This document shows positions 31,457 through 42,248 of a stretch of 64,000 nucleotides of DNA, in pieces. Both the position numbers and the translations under genes were made by a program. The DNA is from Darksidea phi (lineage: Eukaryota; Ascomycota; Dothideomycetes; Pleosporales; Lentitheciaceae): assembly GCA_030770425.1 (NCBI GenBank), contig JASJFT010000015.1, positions 248,001-312,000 of the forward strand, in the 5' to 3' direction. The stretch's first letter is position 1; each line of letters starts with the position of its first letter. Below the pieces are notes generated by a model that worked only from the letters and a program-made list of their open reading frames with translations, had not been told where the DNA came from and did not search any database.

Positions 31457-32109
31457 TCAGACTTGACTGAGAGACGGCCGCAATGCTAAGAGGCTAACCC
31501 TGACCCTAACCGTAAAAGGAACAGACAGGCCAGGAGTGTTAAGCGAGGCTGGGATGACTCCCAGATGACCATTGGCTGCTGATTGACAGTATACAAATTC
31601 CATCGCATCGTTCTTGCACGATGGCTTTTGCAATGAAAGATGGTTAGTAATTTGACGCCCTGCGAACAGCAGGTGCTCGACGGAAAACTCATCATCATTG
31701 GCTGCTGTAGGTTGATGAATGTAGGCTGATGTCTCCTCCAGGACACGGTTGGCTGGTGTGCAGAGAGATGCTTTCTCCTCGTCGAGAACGAAGGCAGCAT
31801 TCACTGCGTCATCATAGCTGGCCGTGCATGCTCTGACGATCGTTTGCATGGTCGCGTCGTCCGCGGCTTTGACGACCGTGTCGAGCAACATAGTCTTGTT
31901 GCAGGACGCCCACTCCGCCACACTGGAGAACAAGTACCATTCTGCCCTAGAAGTATGTCCTTGGTCTCGCTACATGATACTGGGCACGGTTTGAAAGCCA
32001 CGATCCGCTCGGCGGTCGCCAGCCATTCGTCAAGATCGTCTGCTTCAGCTCGGCGCAAGATCTCAAGGTCTTGAGGAGACGATCTGGCCCAAGGGTACCG
32101 AGTTAGCAA
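31457..32109 (-). CDS. Uncertain coding region, unknown product
   Basis: Two overlapping minus-strand frames look protein-like: 31801-32109 with S-S-P-Q-D-L-E-I-L-R-R-A-E-A-D-D-L-D-E-W, then 31457-31933 with W-Y-L-F-S-S-V-A-E-W-A and L-L-D-T-V-V-K-A-A-D-D-A-T-M. The natural crossover is near 31945, but the GT/AG pairs there (CCA|GTATCA, TAG|GGCAG) do not match in phase, so either a frameshift or a missed exon is involved. A hydrophobic frame at 32126-32335 could be an upstream exon. No family recognised. Confidence 0.3.
31494..31511 (+). repeat. Short telomere-like tract
   Basis: ctaaccctgaccctaacc: two and a half CCCTAA-like units, one imperfect. Too short to be a telomere; an interstitial tract or chance. 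Confidence 0.5.
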
Positions 32110-33660
32110 TGTTTATGGGAGATTTTTACACAAAGCTGAAGTCCGGGAGGAGGGACGTCTGGATTCCAGAGTCCCCCAGAGATTCTCTGGGGTGAAAAGT
32201 GAGCAGAATTTTGAAAGGGTATAGTAGGTACCAAGCATTTGCTGCTAGTAAAGCGTAGGGAATGAAATGGTCAAAAGATGCCTTCATGATGGCGAAATGC
32301 TGCCCGAGAAGATACTCTAAGGTAGCGCAGTGCAATTATTGAGTACGAACTCCTGCGACCGTAGATGTAGCCAGATACTCTCAATCTCGAACAATGGAAG
32401 CAGTGCAGGATTTAGAAAGAAGGCTAACGAGATAATGTTTCTGCACTGAAACAGATCTCAAAACGTAGTAGAAAGGCTCTCTGCCCAAGGAAGCAAAGAT
32501 AGAAGAGTTCTAGAGGGAACACGAACGATGGAGGAGGGAATGCACTCAAGAAAGTTTAGCCCGAATTTATGCAGACACACCGAACCATACGTAAATTGCA
32601 AAGGTACCGTTGCAGCCGTGCAAGTCAGTCTAACCATTGCAAGGGCCGGATCCTTCAAGCGGGGCTAGACATGAGGCTCAGCACAAAGCTACCCATGTCA
32701 GAAATTCCGTCTCAATCTCCGCTCCCACCGCTGAACAGGCCCATTGCAAACAGTTACCACGGACAAGAAGGGTTCACCACATTGTTTCGTCTGGCTTACC
32801 TATTCAGATAAGCTTGTCCTGCCAAGATATTATCGATCTCGCCACCTGCAAGGGAGCGTATGTACCGCTGGAGTAAGAACCTAATACGTCAACGCGATGG
32901 CAAACTAGGTGCGCGTTGCAAATACATTCTTGTCCAATCTATCCCGTAGGGCGGAATTGGTCATGACGCACGCTACTTTGGTATAGCACCTCACGCTCTC
33001 ATATTACTAGTGATAGTGCATCCAGACTTGTGTAAGGGTAAAGTAAATGTGAGGCAACAGTATGACAGCCCGAAAATGCGTTTGGGGTTCAACGAGATAT
33101 GCATCGCTCTGGCCGTGCAATTGGCTCAAGCTACAGAAGGGAACATAAGACTAGGCCACCACCGTCTCGTCCACATCGGACTACATCGATGCTGAATTAC
33201 AAGTGTTCTATCACCGCAAAGCCCTTGTCTCCATCAAGCACCAGACCTCCCTCGCGATTGTGGTGTTTCCCCCATCTCTCTCATTCTTCTACCTCTTGTT
33301 AATGCTCTCGGATCACAAATATTTATATTCACGCTATCAACCATCGTATCTCTTCAATCGCGAAGAATCTTTCCTGATTGAAAGTCACATCTTCTATTCC
33401 ACACAAGTCACTTCTAACTTCACGAAAACTTCTTCCATCGTCCGGTAACTGTGAGAGTGCCTCTCCTCCTCCTCCACTTCTACCTCTTTACAGCCGTGTG
33501 GGTCGGAGTATATGCGGGAGCCCTTGAGCGCGTCTGATTGTTCCAAGCCTACGAGATCGACGGTCTGAATGGCCCCCCGTTTCGAACAATTGGCTTCAGA
33601 TGCCTGAGCTGGGAGCAAGGGAATGGGGCTCCATCACGCCTCGCTGCAACAGGGGAAACA
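32110..33660. other. Gene-poor stretch
   Basis: No supported gene. Frames at 32126-32335 (hydrophobic, minus) and others lack motifs. The last ~200 bp are pyrimidine-rich (ctctcctcctcctccacttc), as in fungal promoters, and precede the next gene. Confidence 0.4.
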
Positions 33661-34158
33661 ATGGCTATTTGGGCTGTCGAGGATCGCGACCGGGCGGGGC
33701 GATGCACTTACGAGGAATGCAGGCTTGATGTCCAACAAACAGCCATCGCCACTTATAACAAATTTATCAACGCCGGTCGGCCCTCACCACCCGACTTCAA
33801 ACCTTACCATGCCACGAAGGGAGACATCCATGAGTACAACGACTGTATCCGCAAGCTCAACCAAAAAGTCGTCGATACGTACAAAGTTTACAAACCCAAC
33901 GCCAATGTGCACCTGTGGGATGACTTTGACGGCACCATGGACCAAATCAATATTGCGCGCGCCGGAGACTATGGCCCGTACCTCGTCGACGCGGCAAGAG
34001 CCTCACCTCGTCTCAACGGCATGACTGTACACATGCAGAAACTGGGCAACAACCCGGTAACCGGAGCTGCATGGGAAACTGTCAATTGGGCGGAAACGGC
34101 TAACCGGGCTAGGGCAGACGCCGTCACCGATGCGCAGACGAAAATCCGAGGATTTTAA
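33661..34158 (+). CDS. Hypothetical protein, 165 aa, single exon
   Basis: ATG at 33661 in good context (acaATGG); the frame extends 41 codons further upstream without another ATG. The product is soluble, without signal peptide or transmembrane span: M-A-I-W-A-V-E-D-R-D-R-A-G at the start, P-S-P-P-D-F-K-P-Y-H in the middle, and a helical end (A-N-R-A-R-A-D-A-V-T-D-A-Q). Two Cys close to each other (C-T-Y-E-E-C) and one further on. No family recognised. Codon pattern and length suggest a real gene. Confidence 0.5.
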   Translation: MAIWAVEDRDRAGRCTYEECRLDVQQTAIATYNKFINAGRPSPPDFKPYHATKGDIHEYNDCIRKLNQKVVDTYKVYKPNANVHLWDDFDGTMDQINIARAGDYGPYLVDAARASPRLNGMTVHMQKLGNNPVTGAAWETVNWAETANRARADAVTDAQTKIRGF

Positions 34159-34612
34159 ATGATTTCTATGGAGGAAACCTGATAGCTAGACAGCACATGA
34201 TGGTATTTAGGTCATATAAGCGGGCGAAGGATACTGGATGAGCTTATATATTCTACTGTGGGTCGTGTAGGGCTTACGTTCCAACTGCTGTTGACGAAGG
34301 AGTCAGACTAAGGTTCGCGGTTGGTGGGTGGCTCAAGCGCGACTAGCAATGAGGCTTTGGGGAGCAGGGATTTTCTTCCACTACTGTATCTTAATTTTCG
34401 CCTATGTACCAGTATGTGGATAGTGGATCTCGTTTCCTTTCAAAGCGCTGTACATATCACGCTCGGAGCATAACTTCGTATGGTTTACCTATCTACCACT
34501 ATATGTATCTAGAGCTCGGGTGTTGGCAAGATGTTGTCTTGATCGTCAAACAACTTAAACTTCTTATCCGTTTCCTCGCTAAGAGGAACACCTGAGGGAT
34601 ATTCGCACCCTT

Positions 34613-35236
34613 CTAGTTGTAGATTTCCTTGAGCTCCTTAACAAACATCTCGTCCATTTCAATGCCTCTCATCATGTGGCCATCGTCCGGATAGATCATA
34701 AAGACGTTCTCCACGCCGCAAGGCCAGGAGTGATCCTCCAAAGCTCCAAACCATGCCCGCATGCCGTCCACGCACACTACATAGATCTCCTTAACATTGC
34801 TGAAGTTGCGGAGTTCGCGAACCTCGAAATGGTAGAAGCCATCGTACGAGTTCTCCCGCTCAAACTTCAGCCGGCGGATAGTCGACGCGATTGGTAAGTA
34901 AATTTCGAATGGCATGGTTCCAATGGAGATTTTGTCGATATGTAATTTGACCTAGACATAGCGCCGCTCAACCTCGTTCGAGACCAGCACCTCGGAGAAG
35001 ACCTGCTGGTAGCGTCCGAGGTTCCTGGCTTCTTGGCATGCCTGCAGCGTTGCTGGTACAGGGTGACGAGAAACCAGATAGGAGGCCGATCCAGAGTAGG
35101 TGGATGGAACGTCGGGTAGGAAGGGGATGCGCTTCTGCACGACTCGTACGTCGACAGTGCGAGGCTCGACGGTCATTTCCCATACCCGGGCATGAAGCGC
35201 AGCTGAGAGGCGAGGGAATGGGTGGAATGTGGTCAT
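34613..35236 (-). pseudogene. 2EXR-domain protein with internal nonsense codon
   Basis: ATG 35236 to stop 34613 is one frame of 208 codons broken only by a TAG at 34952-34954 (codon 95). F-H-P-F-P-R-L-S-A-A-L-H-A-R-V-W-E is the start of the 2EXR domain (PF20150), common in plant-associated ascomycetes. C-Q-E-A-R-N-L-G-R-Y-Q-Q-V-F and R-R-Y-V-stop-V-K-L follow; the family has Trp at the stop position. TGG to TAG on this strand is CCA to CTA on the plus strand, the CpA-to-TpA change made by RIP. The remaining half is intact, which argues for a young lesion or an error. Function of 2EXR proteins is unknown. Confidence 0.7.
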
Positions 35237-36413
35237 GCTTCCGAATTCGGGTTCTGGGGTGCGGCGTTGTCAGCGGTTGCGCCTTACTCATATAGCGTCA
35301 AGGCGGGTGAAAGGTCTTACCGACGTGGTCCGCTCTCAACAGTTGTAGGGGTTGCCGATCGTTTGCAAGATGCCGATATTGTCATGTGGCGTAGGGCATA
35401 TACGTGCGATGAACATTGTGTTGAATTGAGGGGTGTGATGTAAGCCGGATGTGGGGGCCTTCTTACTGGAGGTAGGTACGTACCGTGCTGGTCCTGGCTT
35501 AGACGGCTTATCGTAATAGTTACCGATTTAGGGATAGTTTTTGAATACGAACTATAAGTGTATCTGAGCCATGAGCAAGCCTAAACGGTTGCAAAACACC
35601 CCTGCATTGGCTGAAGTAGGGGTTCGACTGCAACGCAAAGCCTTGACACGTATCTAGTTTACGAACGTACGAATGGCTACCTTAGCCAGCCACACCTCTA
35701 TTGCGTGCTGATGCCCTGGCCTGCAAGACTTAGGCTAGAACAACGTCCCGCGCGGATCGCAAGAAAGTGGAGCTGAACTTACCGCTCTCCGTCTTGGCCA
35801 ATGTTGGCTGTCCCAATTTAGCCATTAATTACCCTTGCATGTTCTACTCCAGCTGACAACGTTACCATAACTCGGGGACGCAATACGATTTCTTCTACCC
35901 CTCATCGCATTCTTACTTTTGCCATGAGCCGAACATCGCTCCGGATTTGGCGGTCAGTATGGTTGCATTTCGACTTGGCGACGGTGGCGAAGCTGAAAAT
36001 CCAACCCAAACCTTCGCAACTGCTGTAAACATACGGAACATGATTGGAAGAGATCCCATGTCCTGCAATTGGCACTGATAAGCCCTGAAATGTGCTGGCT
36101 CAAGAGGGTGCAAAGCGCACGATCATGCCTGTGATGAGGCATGCCTCAATCTAGCCATGCATCTAACAAGAAGCAGATGATTAGCTAGACACCGCTTCAG
36201 ATGGACCGGAGTGCAAAATCCATGAAAATGATCAAGATTTGGTTAGGGGAAACGTAGTGAGTTCGGTCCAGTCTTGCTCCCTCCACAAAGTATAAAGACC
36301 ACTCAAAAGATCGCTCCTCGTCTACCAAACAGCCATCATCAGAACCTTCGACTCACAGACCCACTACTCCTCCAACTCTCATATTTACAAAAAAACTGAT
36401 TCTTTAAAGCAAC
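35237..36413. other. Intergenic region ahead of the secreted-protein gene
   Basis: No gene seen up to the promoter elements near 36293. Confidence 0.5.
36293..36298 (+). promoter_or_regulatory. TATA box of the secreted-protein gene
   Basis: tataaa about 120 bp before the ATG at 36414, with a pyrimidine/CA-rich leader (ctacttctccaactc type) between. Good promoter layout for a highly expressed fungal gene. Confidence 0.55.
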
Positions 36414-36980
36414 ATGTCCGCCTTCCACCTCAAAGCCCTGTTCCTAGGCGCAATGTGCCTTGTGAGCACCGCTGCCGCCACTGCCATCCCGGTCGAGGCA
36501 TCCGCTCTCGAAGCACGCCAAAACGTCTTCCCTCGCATCGGCTGGTCCTTTTCCATCTCTGGTTCTGCCATCATCAACGATGATGAGAACTGGCCTGAGG
36601 ACGATGAGAGGTGGTCGGGCACCATCACCCCGTCTACCTTCGTTCTCAATCCAAATGCCAACCGACTCTATACCTGGAGCAAATCCATGGGCGGCGAGAT
36701 CAGGGCGGAGCTCGACCTTCGCGCCACGACATTTGCCGCCAGCGCGCAAACATTCCCCAACCTCGCCTATGTCATCAGGCTGTACGAGGGTGATGACGAG
36801 AACAACAATGATCTAGACGGGCAAACATCGGGCGATATTGCTTTCGCCAGAGATGGAACGAGTAACCAGGCCATCGTCTCGTTCCAGCGTCGGGTCACGA
36901 ACACAGCCGAAAATACCCCGGATGATTTCGTCGACTTGACTATCACGGTTACTGCCACCCCGGTGATTGTCTGGGCCTAG
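36414..36980 (+). CDS. Small secreted protein, 188 aa, effector-like
   Basis: Single exon, ATG in favourable context (caacATGTC) behind a TATA box. Residues 1-23 form a signal peptide (L-K-A-L-F-L-G-A-M-C-L-V-S), likely cleaved after A-T-A. A short pro-like segment ends L-E-A-R-Q. The mature part is acidic (D-D-E-N-W-P-E-D-D-E-R-W, D-D-E-N-N-N-D-L-D) with alternating hydrophobic strands (V-D-L-T-I-T-V-T-A-T-P-V-I-V-W-A at the end), suggesting a beta-sandwich. It has no Cys after the signal peptide, unlike most fungal effectors. No family recognised. Confidence 0.75.
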   Translation: MSAFHLKALFLGAMCLVSTAAATAIPVEASALEARQNVFPRIGWSFSISGSAIINDDENWPEDDERWSGTITPSTFVLNPNANRLYTWSKSMGGEIRAELDLRATTFAASAQTFPNLAYVIRLYEGDDENNNDLDGQTSGDIAFARDGTSNQAIVSFQRRVTNTAENTPDDFVDLTITVTATPVIVWA

Positions 36981-37593
36981 GTTGGCATAGATGGCGAACG
37001 TAATAGGACTATTCTGAACAAGCATGGATAGGAGGGTTGCAGGCGGTGTAGAGGAACAGACTTGTCGTTCATTACCTTTGTTTGATTATAAAAGTGGCAC
37101 AGCTGGCCATACACTCGTTAGATTGATGAAGTTAGTTTTCGAAATTCTGCTATTATAATCCTACTCCACATCTGAGGAACTGTCGGTGCCAATTTGAATC
37201 AGGCCTTGTCTACAAAAAATTGAGAGAGAACACTCTAACCTACATAACACTACCATATTGTTCTTAGGATAGCACGGTGTATTCTGCCACGAGCTTTCCA
37301 CTACCCAGATCATTTGCTTGAAACGCCTTGTTTAATTTATTTTCGCACCATAACAGACTGTGTTAACGGCTGATATAGCAAATACGCCTTTGAGGATACT
37401 GAAAATGTTGAACTTACACCCACCGTAGTTGCAGCGATGCCGCGAGAAAAGGCTAACGTTGGTGCATAGCTTTCGGGGTCAGTACGTCCAAGGCCAAGGC
37501 TCACTTAGGTTGACATTATCATTGTGACGAAGACAATATTCTCCCTAGGCTAGACAGTTAACATATAGCTCACACAACTAGTACTACCGCTAT
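36981..37593. other. Convergent intergenic region, no gene seen
   Basis: AT-rich 3' flanks of two converging genes. Confidence 0.5.
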
Positions 37594-39857
37594 CTATGGC
37601 GCGCCGGCCGGGTAAATACTCTCAATCCGCTCCTTAAACCTCTCCACCACAGCCCTCCGATTCAACTTCTGCGCACTCGTTAGCAACCCATTCTGCGGTG
37701 TCCACTCCTCTCCACTCAGCAAAACGTCCTGAACCAACTCAATTCCCTGCAGCCCATTCTGCTTTCCCGCTGATAAAAGTTCCGCAAGCACCACCGCGCG
37801 GACCTTATCGTTCTTGCAAAGCGTTTCATGCGGTGCGTCACCCTCTGCGATCCGCTCGGCGATCTTGCGGAGGGCTACGGTGGTGGGTTCTATAATGGCG
37901 ATGGGCTTTGCTTGGTTGGGCGACGCGTAGACGCAGATGTTATTGACGACAGGCGCGGAGCGGTAAAGTGATTCGAGCTGGGTTCTGTTAGCATCGGCAC
38001 GATAAACGCGGGATGTACTAGGGAGGTGCAAGTACCTTCTCTAACGCTATATACTCCCCGTTTAGAGTCTTAATAAGATTCTTCTTCCGGTCGATGATCC
38101 TGAGCTGCCCCGTGGCGTCAAAGAGGCCAATGTCGCCGGTCTTGAACCACCCCTCATGGAACGCTTTGGTGTCTTCTTCCGGATTGTCTAAGTATCCTTC
38201 GATGACGGCACCTCCTCGTATCCATACCTCACCCTGGGGCGGATCGTGAGAGGAAAAATATTTCAACTCAGGGACGTCGACGAGCTTGACTTCGACGGAG
38301 GCGGGCATGCAACCGAGGTTGGCGGACGTCCACGCTAGGGGGTCGTTGATAGCCCCCATGCTGGTTATTATCAGTTATTATCCTATGGCTGGGAAGATGT
38401 AGCAGAGAGAATGGGAACCTACCCAGCAGTTTCGGTAAGACCATAGCCATTTAACATGGGACAAATCGCAAAGGAAATGAATCGCAATGTCTCTTCCGCA
38501 ATCGGGCCCCCACCATTCATCACCAACCTGAGGTTCCCACCGGTCGCTTGTTTGATTTTATCGAATACTAGATAATCCAGGATTCCCGGGCCTGGAAGGC
38601 CCCAGTATAGCAGACTCTGCTTCACGGTCATTGCACTCCAAAAGATCTTGCTCTTGAGCCAGCCAGGCCCTACCTTGTTTATGATGCCCTTCTTGACAGA
38701 CTCCCACACAGCCGGGACGCCGACCATGATAGAGGGTTTGAAAGCACGGATGTCACCCAAACACCTGCAGACCGACTGGTCAGTCAGGGTGCGAGAATTG
38801 CCGTAACCCATGACGCCTCCCCAATACATCGCCGCGTTCTCAAAGACAAACTCGATTATGTGGGCAAGGGGGAGGTACGTGAGGAAGCGTTCTCCCGGAG
38901 CCATGTGCGGTCCGATGATAGCATTGATGCCCGCTATTGCGGCGACGACGTTTCTGTGTTTCAGCAAGACTCCTTTGGGGGCAGCTGTACTTCCGGATGT
39001 GTACATAATGCACGCTAGGTCATCAGCAGTGGGGGGAACAGGATCCATCTCGGTTGCGGCTGCGAGAAATTCGCCAAAGGAGTAAAGGGAGACGTCGGGA
39101 TGGTTGTGCCTTAGAGCGTCCACATGCTTTGGCGCGATGGGTGGCGCACTGTCCTCATTGTAGATGATGGCCCGCACATCCGTGGCCTGTCCAAGGGCCT
39201 TGCTGACTCTGGGAAGCAGCGCTGGGTCTATAAAGATAGCCTTGGCCCTTGTCTGTCGAAGGGAGTGCAAGAGGCCTTCTTCGCCAAGAGTATCGTACGC
39301 GGTGACGACGGTTATTGACTGCGACGAAGCGCCTGCGGATGGTCAGCAGCCACGAGTCTGTAGGCAGCAGTGAGAGTTCTTTTTGACGAACCTTGGGCAA
39401 CCGTAAACCAAAAGGCAGAAGTGGCGCCATAGATCTCAATGCGGTCGTTCCGATGCAGGCCGAGCGCACGCATAGCTGCGCCGGTGCGAAGTGCACGTTG
39501 CTCTAGCTCAATAAACGAAATGTAAGTATAATCGGAAAGTTCATAGTGCATCCATTTCTTGTCGATAGTTCCCCCCCGACCGTCCTCGACGGTTTGTGTG
39601 TCGACGTGGGTATGGAGGATTTTACGGGAGCCCAGCGCGTTGGCTTTGCCAAACTTGCGTGTACTACGCGTTAGTATATCATACACCGTGGCGATATCCG
39701 GCTCCGGTCGTTCAAGAAGCTTGTCCTTCGCGGAGGGGTGACGGCGGGGAATCGTCTCGCCATCCGCATGAGGCGCATCTTCCGCCTGGACGGTATATGG
39801 ACCTTGCTTTGCTGTTCGTGGTTGGAGAACTGGACGCTGAGGCAACGAATCTGACAT
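37594..39857 (-). CDS. FAA1: Long-chain fatty-acid--CoA ligase (Faa1-like), 694 aa
   Basis: Exons (minus): 39392-39857, 38423-39332, 38036-38360, 37594-37977; introns 59, 62 and 58 bp, phases 1, 2, 0. It activates long-chain fatty acids with ATP and CoA. The adenylate-forming signature is complete: Y-T-S-G-S-T-A-A-P-K-G (266-276, with Ala where most enzymes have Gly), L-P-L-A-H-I-I-E-F, N-G-Y-G-L-T-E-T, G-W-F-K-T-G-D-I-G and I-I-D-R-K-K-N-L-I-K-T-L-N-G-E-Y-I-A. Length matches yeast Faa1/Faa4 (~700 aa). No peroxisomal targeting tripeptide at the C-terminus (ends P-A-G-A-P), so a cytosolic, ER or lipid-droplet role is more likely than peroxisomal. All junctions reproduce conserved family sequence, so the model is firm. 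Confidence 0.93.
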
Positions 39858-40366
39858 GATATAAAAGTTTTTGGCGAAGGGAATAAAGTTTGGATGAGGA
39901 GCAAGATGGTTCTGCGCGATGGGGAATGTGCTAATAGCCTAGAGATGCTGAGTTCGTGTTGGGGTTAGATGCGCAGAATACGTAGGCCTTGGTGCTGGCC
40001 TATTATACATGATTACACAGAGTTACTATTTTGAGGTCACTCTACGGTTGATGCGATATACTCCAGTAGCTTACCTGCAGAGCAATTGAAATACGGCGCC
40101 CGCGAGGAGGGTGCAACTGCTCGTGAAACCTCGGTTCCGCAGGCACTGAATATGTGGAGGGACGAAACCGCCCTCATAGGCTACACACGGCGGACCGAGG
40201 CTGGTCGCGCCTACTGCTCATTCGTAGATGGGAGCAGTCAGATCGCATTCAGATCGCATTCAGCGCTTACTTGTTGACGTGGTTGTTGGAGGGTAAACGA
40301 CGTGTCCAATCAAAATTCTGCCGAGGCATCCCGCTATCGATAAGCTTATTCCCATCCCAACCGGAC

Positions 40367-40749
40367 CACGCGGGGTGCAAAAAAAGTGGCCCACCAAAAT
40401 GCCACCTAAAATCATCAAAAATTCAGATCTCAACAACCGTACTATATTTTTATAAAGAATAATTTGTAATAGATAGTATATATATATAGATTGTTATCTC
40501 TAACTTACTATACGTAAAAAGTTCGTATTTTCGTAGAGTTTTATTATATAACGTAGCTTTATTAATATCTAAATCTAGCGCGCTAACCCGTTAATACTAT
40601 ACTTCCTATACCTAATATAAAAGCTTTAAAAGCTATCTCTATGATTTCGCGCTGTTCTTGCCCCTCTGCGATGTGATTTTGGTTAGAAATTGTATAAGGG
40701 GGGCATTTTGGAAGGTTTTGGTGTGCCAAGTTTTTCGCATCCCGCGTGC
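40367..40749. mobile_element. Pogo/Fot1-like MITE or internally deleted DNA transposon
   Basis: Ends are imperfect terminal inverted repeats: 40367-40406 (cacgcggggtgcaaaaaaag, ccaccaaaatgcc) and the reverse complement of 40701-40749 (cacgcgggatgcgaaaaact, cacaccaaaa, aaaatgcc). The interior is strongly AT-rich. On the minus strand near 40583-40680 a decayed helix-turn-helix pattern (Q-R-E-I-I-E-I-A-F-K-A-F) survives, as at the start of pogo-type transposases. No transposase core remains. The target-site duplication cannot be read with certainty. Confidence 0.6.
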
Positions 40750-42169
40750 GGACTTGACGATCTTTGTCCATTCAGACCTAACTATTGTCGTATTCTGGAG
40801 AGTCTGAAGGTGTTGATCGTCTTCTATCAGGTAGTTCATGTAGCTATCCCTTTTGCCCATCCTTCTTCCACACCTATCTAGCTCCCATCATTCACAATTA
40901 TATAATCGACCCAGTTCTTTACATCTACGTCATCACACATCCGTGATAGTTCGCCAAGAACACAAAAAAGCACTGCCGCTAGAAAATATTGTCGAATTAA
41001 CATAGATATAGGCACTAATGCCATTTACTCATATGTATAGAGGACACGAATGAGGTAGAAAGTTCATAATCACAATTCCTTTTCAAGCGTATACATCAAC
41101 ACTCAACATCACTACCGCGTCCTAATGCTCACTGCCTACAATCAAACAAAGCACTACGAAGAAGCACTTTTATCTACAACGTCTTAAGACACCATTGAAA
41201 AAGACTTAGCAAGTCCGTACACACGTAGCTTGTAGGATGTCTCAGAATTTTGGCACATCATCGTACTTGACTCCATCGCAAAGGTTCGCTAATGCTCCGC
41301 CCTCGCGATTACCGTCGGTTGCGACGCATTGTACATTAATAGCGAATTACTATCTGTGGGGCCTTTCAGATCATTTCAACTTTACAATTGCTTGCAAGAT
41401 CCGGATCCCGCAAAGAACAGCGCACCTCTTTTCTCCGACCCTCTCTTTCACACCTTGTAGAAATGCTCTGGGTAAGCTTGCGAGATTGCTGTCCTTCGTC
41501 GCAGTCCCCTGGTTGATATTAGGCGGCAGATTCGCGAAGGTTTGGATGATGTAATTCCGACGGAGCAGAAGCGACCGTCAGAAACACGCCATGGCTGGAT
41601 CCTCGATAATCTCATTCGTTTGCATGCATCGGTGCGATGGCGTGCAAATTTAAGTTCTCGCACACGTTCCAGAAATGGTCCCCAACTTACCCAGTTAGGC
41701 AGAAAAGCGCCGCATGTTGCATACTGCACTAAAGTGTACCAAAGTTTCTTGGTTACACAGCATGCGCCTCGCTCTGTAGATCATCACTGCAATGGGACTG
41801 CAGATACATGTGGGGAATTTGAAATTTTGGAACGACGTCCCAGCTTGCAATTGTCATGAATGGCTGACTCTGAACCATCTCACACCAATTTACTGGGTTT
41901 GCACCGCGAGAATTAATGTGGTATACTAGCAAGGCTGAGCAGTCAGTGTTATGCAGCTAGTAGTTGTTGCGAGAGCCACTAATTGCGCCTTAGAGTGCTT
42001 GAGAGTCTGCTTCTAGGAGCGTCATCGGCCATCACTAGTTGAGATAGACTTGGGTTTGCGATTATATCCGTAGGGAATGCAGCATCGCTTCCGCGTGACT
42101 GTCGGCTCGCTTCTCCGAACCGTAAACTACTTGCGATGTGGTGATCAAGATTTTCGTTCTACGCTAAGG

Positions 42170-42248
42170 CTTTCGTGCGGACCTTACAAAAGAGACTCCC
42201 ACTGTGCAAATCCATTATATATATAAAAAATAAATAAATAAATAAATT
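42170..42248 (+). repeat. 5'-truncated retroelement-like 3' end with A-rich tail (copy C)
   Basis: tttcgtgcggaccttacaaa plus agagactcccact is shared with copies A and B; sequence upstream is unrelated, so the copy is 5'-truncated. Downstream the tail is tatatata, aaaaaa and (aaat)n. Confidence 0.5.

Noticed and set aside
31494..31511. Telomere repeat or chromosome end
   Set aside because: Only two and a half imperfect units, in the middle of the window with genes on both sides.
38357..38450. Separate acyl-CoA synthetase genes either side of 38.4 kb
   Set aside because: A 62-bp intron with matching phase joins them and restores the conserved T-E-T-A-G-M-G block.
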